A stretch of 64,000 bases of DNA, taken from NCBI GenBank assembly GCA_947652605.1, contig OX393576.1:16456575-16520574 (forward strand), written 5' to 3'. Source of the stretch: Elmis aenea. Its lineage: Eukaryota > Arthropoda > Insecta > Coleoptera > Elmidae. This document shows, piece by piece, positions 1 through 11,422 of the stretch. The notes under the pieces are model-generated. The model ran no database searches. It had not been told where the DNA came from and saw only the letters and a program-made list of their open reading frames with translations. A program made the translations under genes and the position numbers. Numbering within the stretch: the stretch's first letter is position 1; every line of letters begins with the position of its first letter.

Positions 1-1098
1 AGTAAAATATAGACTTTTTCCGAAAAAAAATCTAAATGATCAGGAATGAACAGCTAACATAATTGTTTTTCCCATTTTGGATTAAATAACACTTTTTTGA
101 TGTAAATTAAAATATCGAAAATATTTTTATCCCATTTGTGACGCCTAGTATTTGTCTAATATTGCAAAATTCATGTTAATGGTTCCTCTACGTTGTGAGT
201 ATTTCATTCATTATTTATAAAAATTTGAATAAAAGTAATTCAGTTTATGAAATTTATTTTTAACAAAACGTGCTTATTTAATTAAAACATTGTTATTCTG
301 GTCTGAATTTCAAACGTATTGCAACGTAATTCATTCAGTAAATTACAGGAAAAATTAAGGAAGCGCATATTTACCCTGACGAGCTGCCCGACTCATTTTC
401 TATGTGTAAGTTTGGCAGTTCTTGCAGATGGTGCCCAAGGGATTCAGATACTTGTAATTAAGTTTTGAACCAAGTTACATCACATTTGCCTGCAAATTGC
501 TCTTGCTATATTCAGAATTTCACAAATTATTGTTATTCTTGCCCATGCTATGAGCTCTGTTCTGTATTTAAACGCATAAAAGAAAATTATTATAACGTCG
601 TATATATTTCGTTAACATTAGCGCGTTCTAGTAAATGAGTTGCTTCCACTGTAATTGTTAATAGTTGTACGAAGTGATCGAGAATGACTGTTACGTTTGC
701 CGTTAGTTTGGTGATTATTGTGGTGGTTATTGGTATAAAAGTGTCATTTATGACTTTAAATATTTCATTATACCGGATGGTATGGGCTCATCTCACACAT
801 TAGTTCTCTGGGAAAAATTCCTAAATGAACTAAGTTTTTATAGGACATAATTTTGCATAAAAATTATCAGATTAGCATATAAAAAAGCTTAATAAAAATT
901 GTTTTTTTAAAAACAGGGTGTCCTACAAAGTAGTGCCATTAAAAAAAGTTGAATAACACTTTTTTTTGGGAAGATAAAATTTCGAAAATATTTTAGTGTC
1001 TCCATAAACTTTTTTCGTTAATTAAAAGTAAGTAATTAAGGCGTATTTTTAAAAACAAACGAGATAACTGAGGTGATAATGATCTCCGGGACTGCATA
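1..1098. other. AT-rich stretch without a gene
   Basis: No convincing coding frame is visible. Two short pieces resemble each other (about 83-140 and 940-1000, both containing AATAACACTTTTTT followed by TCGAAAATATTTT), so they are probably remnants of one repeat family. At 914 a sequence CAGGGTGTCCTAC looks like the outer end of a TA-type DNA transposon, but no matching opposite end is seen. Confidence 0.5.
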
Positions 1099-1100
1099 TA

Positions 1101-2067
1101 CAGGGTGGTCTACATAGAAGGGTCACTATTGGGAACTCGTAAACGGTAAGAGCTACAAAGAAGTTTAAATTAGACAGGCTTTTCCCCTTTCTGAGACCTA
1201 TTCAGTGATGCTTTAATTTTTTTTTAAGTTCCATGGCACGTTAGATGATAAACATTTGTTTTTAAATCATTAATAACTCGTTTATACTTGATGGTACAAA
1301 AATATTTTTCAGGAAAAAAGTTGTTGATTTTTTCAGGGGTTTGGAGCGGAGCACGGAGCTGGACACGGAGCAGTGGAGCAAGGGGCTTTTGCCTGGAGCT
1401 GGAGCGGAGTCCGGAGCAAATAATTTTGATTGCTCCACTGCTCCAGTTTATTATGTAAAATTTAAAAAAAAAATACACTTTTTTTTCGTTTTTCCAACAT
1501 TTGAAGATCAATAATTAGTTCTTACAAACACCTATTTTACTTAACTTGTTTGTCAAGGTTAAATATTGTAATTTTTGACCCATTGACACATATCCGATAA
1601 AATCAAAGCTTTGAATTAGAAAACTTATTTTAAATATTTTATCAATATTTGGAGCATGGAGCGGAGCTGGAGTTGGAACTGGAGCAGGCAGATTATGTCG
1701 GAGCGGAGCAATTAAAAAATTGGACTGTTCCAAACCCCTGGATTTTTTACGCACTGTAAAATGAAAACATTTCTGTGTTTGAATTCATGGCACTCTATAG
1801 CTCCTAGGGACTTTTTGATAAATTTTATTTGCTTTGAGCCTAAATTTCAAAATAATTACATTAAACCTTAAATTAACGAAAAGAGGAAAACAAAAGCTTT
1901 TTCATGAGGCCATCGCCAACTATGATTTCCATTTTTTAAAAAAATGGAAGTTTGCAATTTATCTAACAATTTAAACAATATTGAAACAAATGAACTTTAG
2001 TGCATAAAAAAATCTACAACTTTTGCCCAAAAATATTTTTGAACCATTAAATACAACCGAGTTATAT
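1101..2067 (+). mobile_element. TA-type foldback transposon, family A, right end missing, interrupted by a hAT element
   Basis: The left end CAGGGTGGTCTAC follows a TA dinucleotide. The body matches the complete copies at 16,458 and 31,693, with shared landmarks such as GTAAACGGTAAGAGCTACAA, GAGACCTATTCAGTGATG and ACGCACTGTAAAATGAAAAC. Similarity runs to about 2,067 (ACCGAGTTAT), after which the outer part of the right arm and its CACCCTG terminus are absent. A 407-bp hAT-like element at 1,334-1,740 was inserted later. No transposase is present, so this was a non-autonomous element. The minus-strand open frames here are accidental. Confidence 0.85.
1334..1740. mobile_element. Non-autonomous hAT-like element nested in family A
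   Basis: The ends are CAGGGGTTTGGA and its exact inverse TCCAAACCCCTG. The flanks are the perfect 8-bp direct repeat GATTTTTT (1,326-1,333 and 1,741-1,748), which occurs once in uninterrupted family A copies. An 8-bp duplication with CAGGGG ends is the hAT pattern. Both subterminal regions are crowded with GGAGC words on the same strand. It has no transposase. Confidence 0.9.
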
Positions 2068-3263
2068 GTACATGCGAGTTATGCTTAATGTTTTTGGTTA
2101 AGTGTGCACAAATATATATTTATACCAATTTATTTTTAATATTTTAAAACAATATTGAACTAAATTAACAGTAAATACAAATTAAAAACTAGTTTTCTAA
2201 TTGTTTTCGTAGCTGTTTTTTTATTGGAGATTCCAATAATGTTTTAATTGTTTCTGTTTTGATTTAAGCTGGAATGTCAATTTATAATATGTTATCGAAA
2301 ATAAATTGGTAATATTTCCGAATTGTTTGTGCCAAGTATGGTATTAACACCTAGAAGTGTCTCAAAATGACCACTAACAGTAAAGACGCTGTTCTATAGC
2401 GGGCTGAGTCTTGTGCAGATGGCTGCCCTGTAGGGAAAGGGCGATGATCCGTTTTATATGCAGCATCGACCCAAGCCTCCCTATCACAGTTATATTTACT
2501 ACCATCGTTCGGCTGAGGGTACATCGTTCGACCCTTATTCGCGTCCTCCCCTGAATATATGAATATGATGGCTTCTGAATCATAATCTATGATGTTGCGT
2601 GATGAGAAATTATATTTATTGTCTCCAAATTACACATTCTTGGTGCATGTGCATGTATGACGCATATCTATTGAATTGCGGATCATACTCTAGGTATTCT
2701 GTTACATATTAATATTTATTGCACCGTAAAATCTTACTGGGTACCGAAATAGCACACGCATACATGAATTCACACATATATAAAACAAGTGACCCAATGG
2801 TTGCTCGTTTGTCGATTGTTTGTAAACAACGAAATCGAACAAGAATTCTTAGATTACAAGTTTGCATTTGTTAATTTTGTTATTGTTTATAAGAAAAATT
2901 TAGTTCCTTTTTATTATCCCGAGACAAAATTTTATTAATTTAAAAACGAAGCTAATGAACTTTTTTTTTATATAGTAGTAGTCAATAACTTGCACACATG
3001 CACGCACAGGGCGTTTTAATTTGAATCGCATTATTTGGAGATGTTTCGGTTAACATAGTTTTAAAAAAAAAACTAAAAATTATGGACTCAAATTTATGAG
3101 ATAAATCTAACAGTAATAGCCGAAATCAAATTTCTAAGATACGCTTACGTAACAGGACTAAAGAAAACCTGGATTTTGTTTAACATGTTCTCGTTGCTCA
3201 TTATGATAATCTTTTGTTTTTGCTTACTGTATACTGTATATTACCATAAGCTAGTAAAATATT
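2068..3263. other. Mostly featureless AT-rich DNA with a GC-richer patch at 2,390-2,560
   Basis: Nothing recognisable outside the patch. The patch reads open on the minus strand for about 69 codons and contains GRTRI and, in a second frame, YKTD. These vaguely recall Tc1-type transposases, but no catalytic motif is intact, so no gene is called. Confidence 0.4.
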
Positions 3264-5049
3264 AGGCTGGGCGCTGACATGCAATTATCAGTTGTGCAAC
3301 AGTTTGGTTGCGGGAGTCCTTTGGTTAATCTGACAATGCGCTCAGATGCAACTGATGCACAACTGTAAATTTGGGCAACTAAACAGTCTTTGTCTTGACA
3401 CCAACTGAACGATTGCGTGACTTCATACAACTGAATCGCTGATTGCAAAAAGGTTAAAGTCATGTTTTCGGCCATTTTGAGTTTGTTACGTGAATCGACA
3501 ATTTAAGCCGTCATACACCGTTGGGTACATAAAGGATACACATTCCGGTACTCCTTACGTATTAAAATCATTAAATTTAATATCATTGAGTGCAGAAAGG
3601 GTCTAACTTACTGACATATCGTTTCTGCATCAAATGTCGCTGTTGCTGAATTGCTTGCACACAAAGGGCGTAGCAAAAAAAATTACACTGCGTTGCAGAA
3701 CTCTGCAAAAAAGTGCATAGAATCTGAAGATACTGTAACCCTTGCATTTTACTATATGCAAAATTTACAGTTGCCAAAAATTTCTGTACAAGATTGGTTC
3801 TATCTAAGACAATTGACAGTCAGTGTTTTTTGCATCCACAATATGAAGACCGACCATGTTGTCTATTTTATTAACCACGAAGGTACTGCCAAGAAAAGCT
3901 CTAAATAGGTATGTTCATTTCTTTATGAGTATATAAAGGAATACATACCAAATAGCACCAGGCAACTGCAACTCTTAAGCGACAATTGCCATGGACAAAA
4001 TAGAAATCATACGTTGATAAAATTGTGCCTGTTTTTGAAAGATTCGGTAGATTTGATAGTATATAGCAATATTTTCCAATCAGAGGACATTTCTACTGTG
4101 CGATCGAGACTTTGGCATTATTAAATGTAAGCTTAAAAAAAAATCGATCGCGTTTATACCCTTCATCGGTATGTGAAGCTTATACTTATAGTGTCCGCTA
4201 GCAACAAGCACATATATTTTTTTCACGTCGTAGATGGCAACAAAATATTGGATTTTAAGGACTGGTGGCTTAGGATTTACAAAAAAAACACCATATCTGT
4301 CGAGACCTCACGAAGACCAGAAAGTGTCACTTAGTATCAACAACTTCCATCGTTTTCTTATTGCAGTAATGATGGCAAAGGTGAATTGATTCCAAAGGAC
4401 TTCACAGATGGATTCTTACAACACACATTTTGTCAAGGACTATCTGACAATCTAGTAGAACCTCAGAAAGCCTGCTATCCAACGGGCGTACTTCCAATAA
4501 AAGCAGACAAAATGGACCACTAAAAAAATCGGCCAAATATTTGGTAGACACGAAGATGTAAAACAGTTTTGGGAAGAAATCCTTAAATGGCCTATACTGT
4601 AGAATAAATTATATATTTTCTGTGTTATATTTTGTGTTAATAAATTTTCTTTCATAAATTACTTTTTTTAATCCTTGATTCTAGCAGCAAAAAGGATACA
4701 AGTTCATCAACTTTCAAGGTTATCGATTCCTAACCCTTAACTGAAATTTCTTTGGTATAGTGCTGAAAAGGGTAGTTGTTTCCTATACTTTTGGTCTTTG
4801 TATTCATTGTTATTAAGAAATTATCTCAAATTTCAAAAAACACTTATTTTAGTTTTTCTCAAACGTGTACTTCACTGACATCTACCCTTTCTGCAATCAG
4901 CGATTCAACTGTTTTGTGTCGTATAGGTTTGAATTTCGTCCTACTTATCATCTCAAGAGCACACACCGTAGCTGACCCGTAGAAATTCATGTTGAAACCA
5001 CACAATTTAGTTGCTTGTGTACTGGCATCTATGACTCAAAAATCAGTTT
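3264..5049 (+). mobile_element. Decayed DNA transposon carrying a transposase-like pseudogene
   Basis: The left end AGGCTGGGCGCTGACATGCA opens an arm of about 200 bp that also occurs at the left of the short element at 5,050. The right arm (about 4,885-5,049) is related to the right arm of that element, including GTAGCTGACCCGTAG and TTTAGTTGCTTGTGT, but its last 75 or so bases are missing where the next element begins. An inner inverted pair (GAATCGCTGATTGCA at about 3,433 and TGCAATCAGCGATTC at about 4,892) joins the two arms. Between them lies the broken gene at 3,633-4,602. These ends differ from the CAGGGTG group and the hAT elements. The superfamily is not assigned. Confidence 0.75.
3633..4602 (+). 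pseudogene. Broken transposase-like gene of the SDNCxGQN / CDRDFG protein family
   Basis: Pieces in three frames line up in the order known from a large family of uncharacterised insect proteins thought to be transposon-derived (I believe annotated as DUF7869). They are FYYMQNLQLPKISVQDWFY (about 3,757-3,813), then after an in-frame TAG (3,906-3,908) SDNCHGQNRNH (3,978-4,010). YFPIRGH follows (4,070-4,090), CDRDFGIIKCKLKKK in another frame (4,099-4,143), DFKDWWLRIYKKN (from 4,251), a second stop (4,332-4,334), and the C-terminal FWEEILKWPIL ending at a TAG (4,600-4,602). The conserved Asp-bearing motifs suggest an RNase-H-like nuclease core, but that is inference. The N-terminal part is not visible. 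At least three frameshifts and two stops make it nonfunctional. It lies within the inverted arms of the 3,264-5,049 element. Confidence 0.8.
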
Positions 5050-5481
5050 AGCTAGGCGCTTACATGCAATTATCAGTTGTGTAACAGTTTGGTTGCGAGA
5101 ATCATTGCCATTGTTTTATATGACAACACGCTCACATGCAACTGGCGTACAACTGTAAATTTCGGCAAAGTTTGTGTCTTGACACAAACTGAACGATTGC
5201 GCGACTTCATACAACTATTTTGTTTCGTAAATATAGGTTTGAACTGCCCTTTACCAAACGTTTTGACATGACCCAATATCGCTTCCTTTTACCGAATTTC
5301 TTCCGCCTTAGCACCCACAAGAGCATACACAGTAGCTAACTCGCAATTAAAACTAAACAATTTAGTTGCATGTGTGCTTGCATCTATGTGACTCCTGATT
5401 TAGTTACGCACGTGAGCGCAGTTTAGCCAATCGCTGATAAACTGTTGCAGAACTGATTAATTGCATGTCGGCGCCTAGCCT
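5050..5481. mobile_element. Short derivative of the 3,264 element
   Basis: A 432-bp element with imperfect inverted ends: left AGCTAGGCGCTTACATGCAA and right, read inversely, AGGCTAGGCGCCGACATGCA. Its left arm matches the left arm of the decayed transposon at 3,264 over about 170 bp, and its right arm matches what remains of that element's right arm. It lacks the gene, so it is an internally deleted, non-autonomous relative. It lies directly against the truncated right arm of the larger element. A target duplication is unclear; TTT or TTTA is possible. Confidence 0.75.
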
Positions 5482-6243
5482 TTTAGTTGCCAACGATCAT
5501 TGTTGCTAAGGCAGTGGCTTGTGTGTAAATAAATAAATCAATAAATAAGATTGCAATCGATGGTGTTGAGAGTCTTGAAACTGGTTTTGTATTTAGACAA
5601 GAAATACGTCGAAAAAAGAAAAGTGATTTTTTATTAAGTTTATTTATATCCCATATTAAAATTCAAAGTGTTTTACTTTTAAACGTAATATTAATTAGTC
5701 AACACAAAAACATGTCTTACGTATAAAAAAATAATTACCATCGTTAATACAACCCTTAATTTAAACAATATGTTAATAAGCAATGTATTCTTTTACCTCA
5801 TTTATGAAATTAACACATACATACAGCAACTATTACCGTTCACTAACTACTGTTATTAAATTGTACACAACCTTTCAAGATATAATAAATAATTTATAGT
5901 CCAGACGTCGTGCGGTAATTAACACATATGTACTAAGACCTGCATAAAGCGAAATTAAAATAATAATAAATCTGCATTACATGAAATTGCAAAAGCAGAC
6001 CACACAAGATGTTAGCGTATTTATTTTTTATAAAGTGTGCCTAGTAATATGGTCGGTTGTATAATTGTTTATGTTATAAATCAGATAATATACGATAAAC
6101 TGATATGTTTGCTGTAATACAGAATGAGTAAATTAAAAAATTAAATAGAACTTTACTTTGTATTCTCCGCAAATGCTGTAATAAATTTAAGTAGCATATT
6201 TTGGATTTTATTTATAACTATTTAATGTATATTTTTGTTACAG
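5482..6243. other. AT-rich stretch, nothing recognised
   Basis: No gene-like frame, RNA gene or repeat terminus is seen. The last 20 bases form a good 3' splice site context (tattttgttacag) for the candidate exon that follows. Confidence 0.4.
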
Positions 6244-6314
6244 TTCCAATTGGCCCATTATTCTATAACGTTCGTTCTTTTGGCTGAAACATCGAATGCC
6301 AGGAGGTTTTATTG
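6244..6314 (+). CDS. Candidate short exon (unknown gene)
   Basis: A 71-bp segment preceded by a pyrimidine-rich tract ending TTTTTGTTACAG and followed by GTAAGTCTTTAA, a near-ideal donor. The first frame is open throughout (FQLAHYSITFVLLAETSNAR, then RFY and two spare bases). That frame does not continue openly into the next candidate at 7,450, so the two may not be joined, or may be non-coding 5' exons. The protein piece is not recognised. A chance pairing of splice-like signals is possible in this AT-rich DNA. Confidence 0.3.
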
Positions 6315-7449
6315 GTAAGTCTTTAATAAAATTGTTAAACTGTTTTTTAAACCGCCAATTGACACTTGATGTGAAAACCTCCGCAAGAATGAAAATGCGC
6401 ATATTTTCTCAGTAACAATAAAAGTTACTACACATTAAAATATATCAATCAAAAATTATTAACTTGTAGGTAACATTTAGACACTCTAATGCTTTTAGTA
6501 AATAATAAATTAACATGGAGTATAGTAGTTTAAAATGATTTGACTTTTATAAAAGATTTTGCTACATGTTTCTCTTCATTGTTTTTAAACTATACTGGAT
6601 GTGTCCCAAACTCAAGTCGGTGAAAATGGGGAACTCGTATTAAGAAAAACAAACTCTTTAGTCGTCTTAGTACTGAACTTACTCAGAAATAAACTAAAAA
6701 ATGTATCTTCAATTTTTCGCTTTTTAAAGATAATGAAAAACTAAAAATATTTTCTTGAATCAATTTTTTTAATGTCTACGCAAAACGAATTCGATTTTGT
6801 ATCAGACGTTTCGTCAATTTTGAACCACGATACTGTGTTATTGTTTGACAGTGCCATAATAATTTTTTTTAAAAATTTATACCTATAGTTTAAAAACTAA
6901 TCCCTAAAAATTATTAAAAATAACCTTTTTGTACGAAAACAGTATTGCAACAACAAAAAATTATTTAAAAGTTGTCAATCATATCTTATTAGGAACTAAA
7001 AATTATTGTTGTAGAATTGACGGTTGACCCTTTCTTTAAAATATTTTTGATTTGAGATAAACACCCCATTTATTAATTTTTTCATACTAAACTCATTTAA
7101 ATTACTTGTACAAATAACAGCACATCAATTTCATATATTTTTTTCCATTACTCACCTATTTTTTGTTTGTTATACCTATGTTTATAATTATTAAGAGCCA
7201 GTTTACATTAAAGTTGTACAATTGCTCTAAAAATATTGGTTTTTTATGAATGATAATGATTAAATGAACAATCACAATTTTTAAATTTTTCTATAATTTA
7301 TTAAACTCCAAGTTATGTTATAAAATTTGCATTAATGATTATTTGACTTCCTTATTAATTTGCAACCAGTTATTACTAAAATTTTTAGATTTTTTAATTA
7401 ATTAAATATAGTAGTTGAACATAAAAGAATGATAATTTGTTTTTTGCAG
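6315..7449. other. AT-rich stretch, nothing recognised
   Basis: Would be intron if the flanking candidate exons are real. A sequence GTGTCCCAAACTCAAGT at about 6,600 resembles transposon termini seen in insects, but it has no partner. Confidence 0.35.
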
Positions 7450-7547
7450 TTGAAAGTGTACTGCGATTAATAGGTTTTTATAATAAGTCTTTTGGGCAGC
7501 CTTTTATCAACAACAAATATAAGTTATTGGTAGGTATAGTTCCATTG
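7450..7547 (+). CDS. Candidate short exon (unknown gene)
   Basis: Preceded by TTTGTTTTTTGCAG and followed by GTAAGAAAAT at 7,548; an alternative donor GTAGGTATAG lies at 7,530. The third frame is open (ESVLRLIGFYNKSFGQPFIN and onward) to the donor and just beyond. No family is recognised. The phase does not match the open frame of 6,244-6,314, which lowers confidence that both are coding in one transcript. Confidence 0.25.
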
Positions 7548-7844
7548 GTAAGAAAATACTCGATTTAATTAACCTCATGCACCACTACCATTAAAAACAG
7601 AGACTTTATGTCAAAAAACCTATTCTGCAACCTTCAAAGTCGATTAAAGTAACTTAAATGTCAATCGAACTTTCCATAAACGATTTTAGAACACTTGTTG
7701 ACGTAATAAAATTAATTTAATGCAGGTCAACTTACTTAATGAAAAAATTAATTTTCGTCCGAAAATTATTTGAGCTTATAAAAACTAACCAAAATAGTGC
7801 AGTTGCATTCATAATTGCTCTCTTTCTATAAATGTGAAAATATA

Positions 7845-8060
7845 CAGGGTGTTCCATTTAAAATAACAAAGTTAGGGTAATTTCTGGCGAAACCGGAAGT
7901 GAAATAATAAATAATAGTGTACCTACATATGTTTAAATAATCCAGTGTTTTACATGTATCATATATTTAAAATTTCATTAAATTAAATACAAAACTTAAG
8001 AAAAAAAAGGGTGTTCCAGAACTCAGTACCCGGTATATTATATTTATAAGAGGGGCATGA
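7845..8060 (+). mobile_element. Left end of a TA-type transposon, truncated
   Basis: TATA followed by CAGGGTGTTCCATTTAAAAT at 7,845. The sequence to about 7,910, including TTTCTGGCGAAACCGGAAGT, resembles the inverse of the end at 27,298, so both belong to one family. No opposite end is found. A second GGGTGTTCCAGAACTC lies at about 8,010. Confidence 0.6.
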
Positions 8061-9709
8061 AAATTGTTTTTATTTCCAGATTTAGTTCAGCACCAAATTA
8101 CGGAACTTAATTTAACTGAGCGAGATCACAATGTTTAGCGTTAAATTTGGAACAATTTAATAATACGAGTTATGGTATTTTAGAAAATGCTTTAAGTTTA
8201 TTTGTATGGTACAAAAAATTGTTTCCGTTTATAAATAACTTTATTAAAAATTTGATAATTTTAAAAACTTACAGAACAGTTTAATACCACTTTGTATTAA
8301 TTCCTACTTTAGTGGCACCTTTTCGAATAAAATCTACAAAAATTAAAATTACTTGCATAATAATTAGTTTTCGCAAAACAAACCGCTTATAAAAAAGACG
8401 TGTCATTAACCGACAGATACTTTTTTCTATGAGTTAAGTTTTTCATACATTCATCAAGTCAAATAAATCAAACTCGCGTTTTATAGCTTTGCATCGTATT
8501 ACAAGCTTTAATGTCTGTTGTATGTTTTATGTAACCTATTTTAGTTTAAATCTACATAATTACCAATGTTAACATATGCATAACATTGCTGCTTTTTTAA
8601 TTATGTTTTTATGATTTACAAAAAGTATTTATTATAATTTGTGAACATGGATACGAAATACAAAAGATCGTAAAATGTTTACTAGGCTTTTTAATGAAGA
8701 TACTAGTCAAAACTGTACCAATAATAAAATTTGTATTAGTTTCCATCTAATACGTTTACTTTCCCTTTCAATTAAGTTTGTTGAGCTTTCGATTAAATAC
8801 CGAGTATCATGTTACACCTGTGAGGTAATTCTATCTCACTCCAGAAATGTAGTATTGGTTGCATAACTTTGCAATAATGCTCCAATATTGTAAATCAATA
8901 ACAATTTAAAAGGAACGGTAACTTCGTCAAAATAGTTTTATAATTATTTTTGTTAGCTGTATTATTTGTTTATAAGCGTGCAAATTAAATTTCCTTTTGC
9001 TAAGGTTTCAGTATGCGCGATAAAAATATAATAGCTGAGTAGTTTTTACGTTAGAGTGTAGTCATTATAACTAATAAATTACTTGTTCAAGCTTTTTTTA
9101 ATAGTCACCAAGTTGATAAGGAAAAGTTATTGTCAGAATTAAATGTTTTACTCCTTCACCGTAGTTTATAAAATCTACTGTTTTTCTTTAACATTAAATT
9201 ATTATAGTGCTATTTGAAAAAAAAGTTGATTTATAAAGATACACAAACTTTTCGTGTGTATTTCCATGTCATGATATGCTTTTGCCATTAATAGTATGTA
9301 AGGTTCACAAAGGTTATTTTTAACAAACCTGTTAGATGATATGGTAATTTTCTCTAAGACATATACTTATCTCTATGAGCAGTTAAGTAAATACAGCGAT
9401 AATAATTAAATAATGCAAAGACTAAAGTGGTTATTAAATATATACCTAAAATATAAAGCTGTTGTCTCTTGTTGGTATATGTTTTAATAAAAAGGAAAAT
9501 GTTAAAATAAGTAACTGGACATGCAAAATTATTTTAATGTGTAGATCAAACTTTTTTGTGGTCTTTACAGTGATTATAAACATTTTTAACGCCCTGATTA
9601 AAACGTGTTTTAAGATAGACATACCCCAAGTTTCAGCATTATCAAGGTGAACTTTTGTGTTCATTATTATTGAAATATAAGAAATGTATCTGAAAATAGA
9701 GTGTATGTA
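8061..9709. other. AT-rich stretch without a recognised feature
   Basis: Only short accidental frames. No splice-flanked open segment, repeat terminus or RNA-like structure stands out. Confidence 0.4.
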
Positions 9710-10922
9710 CAGGGTGGTCCAAATTCGATGGGATTGCATGAGTATCTCGGTTAATATTTAAGATAGAGAAACGGTTAAACTATCAAAAATGTGCAGTTTT
9801 TTGAGACAAATTCAGAACCGTTTTCAAAAATATTCTATAATTTCCGGTTTTTGAGTAATTAAATAAAAAAGTGTTTTTTTGTCATATTTAATGTGTCATA
9901 TCTCCGTTATTGTTGTAAATATCGAAAATATTTATGGAGATTATTATTAGATATTTTTGTTATTTTAATTATACTAAAAAACAATTTTACACTCGCCGTT
10001 AAAAAGTTATGACACAAACTTACCTTTTTATAAATGGGAGCGATAGTAAGCTATGACCTATTTAAATTGCTTATTTTCTCATTCAAAATATATAAGGGTT
10101 AATGTATTTATTTTTAATAATACGCAAGTTACAAAGGTTTTTAGTTTTTTTTTTTTTTAAGAAAATCATAGTAAGCTGTAAAAACAAAAAAACAAGGTGT
10201 GAAACCTTATAAAACTCATGTGGTACGAGTTACCAAGGTTTTAAATTTGTTGTTGAGATAAACATTAAAAATTTTTGAACATAAGATAAACAGCAAAATA
10301 CTACATTACTGCTGATTCCGACTATGTTGTTGTTATCTATGTTCAAATATTTACAATGTTTATCTCAACAACAAATTAAAAAACCTTGCTAATTTGTACC
10401 ACATGAGTTTTATAAGGTTTTGCACCTTGTTTTTTTATTTGTTTTCACAGCCTACTATGATTTTCTTTTATTAAAAAAACCAAAAAACGTACGTAACTTG
10501 CGTATTATTAAAAATATGTACGTCGACCCTTATATATTTGAAATGAGAAAAATATAAGGAATTTAAATGGGTCATAGCCAACTATCGCTCCCATTTAAAA
10601 AAAGGTACAAGTTTGTGTCATAACTTTTTTACGGCGAGCGTAAAATATTTTTTTAGGATAATCAAGTTAAACATAAAAATATCTATAAATAATCTTCATA
10701 AATATTTTCGATATTTACAACAATAACGGAGATATGACAAATTATTAATATGACAAAAAACACTTTTTATTCAATAATTCAAAAACCGGATATAATACAA
10801 TATTTTTGAAAACAGTTATGAGTTTGTCTCAAAAAACTGCACATTTTGGTAATTTGACCGTTTCTGTATCTTAAATATTAACAAAGATACCCATGCAATC
10901 TCTTGGAATTTGGACCACCCTG
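9710..10922. mobile_element. Complete 1.2-kb foldback transposon (near-complete palindrome)
   Basis: The ends are CAGGGTGGTCCAAATT and the inverse AATTTGGACCACCCTG, flanked by TA (9,708-9,709 and 10,923-10,924). The two arms are each about 585 bp and mirror each other almost to the middle, for example CTCATGTGGTACGAGTTACC near 10,216 against TTTGTACCACATGAG near 10,395. Only about 30 bp is left as a loop around 10,300-10,328. There is no coding capacity. A transcript crossing it would fold into a long hairpin. Confidence 0.92.
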
Positions 10923-11299
10923 TACTTTATTTCATAGTAACCAACCAAACCTTTCGTGCCATCTAAGTTTTTGTTTATCCAAGGCTCCCTCGGTTTAGAT
11001 TACTTTAAATAATGAAGACTACTGTATTTCCTAATTTTTCAGAAATAGTTATTTTTAATTTGTTTCAATATCCTTAAAATATCCTGTTTTTTAATGTTTT
11101 TTTAATTATATAACGTAAAATTAAGCTTAAGCTAAAGCCAACGTAACGCCTATTTAGATTAGATTTGAAATGTTTATTTTTTAAATTGACTATATTTTAA
11201 ATTGTAACTGTTTCAATAGGTATAGGTATAACTCTAATAATGTTATAATAAATTTGATGTGATAAGTACTACATATACAATAAAAACTTGTTATCAGTA
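10923..11299. other. AT-rich stretch, nothing recognised
   Basis: No gene or repeat terminus is seen between two mobile elements. Confidence 0.4.
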
Positions 11300-11418
11300 G
11301 TAATATAACAAGTGCATTGAAAATTATAGATAATTTTTGGTAAATATGCCCGAATGCAAGTTGCATGAGTGAAGATTTGTCAAAAATTATAGATTATTTG
11401 CAATGCACGAGTTATATT
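11300..11418. repeat. Small palindromic repeat
   Basis: An inverted repeat of about 38 bp per arm: TATAACAAGTGCATTGAAAA on the left mirrors TTGCAATGCACGAGTTATAT on the right. The interior TATAGATAATTTTTG / CAAAAATTATAGATT also pairs. It is the size and shape of a small non-autonomous element and shares the ACGAGT word with palindromes at 33,832 and 41,549. Confidence 0.65.
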
Positions 11419-11422
11419 TTGT

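Noticed and set aside
1224..1754. Two open frames of 95 and 79 codons on the minus strand
   Set aside because: They lie inside the family A element and its hAT insert, span repeat borders, and show no domain.
2374..2583. Possible Tc1-type transposase fossil on the minus strand
   Set aside because: Only very short resemblances (GRTRI, YKTD) in different frames, and no catalytic motif; kept as a note, not called.
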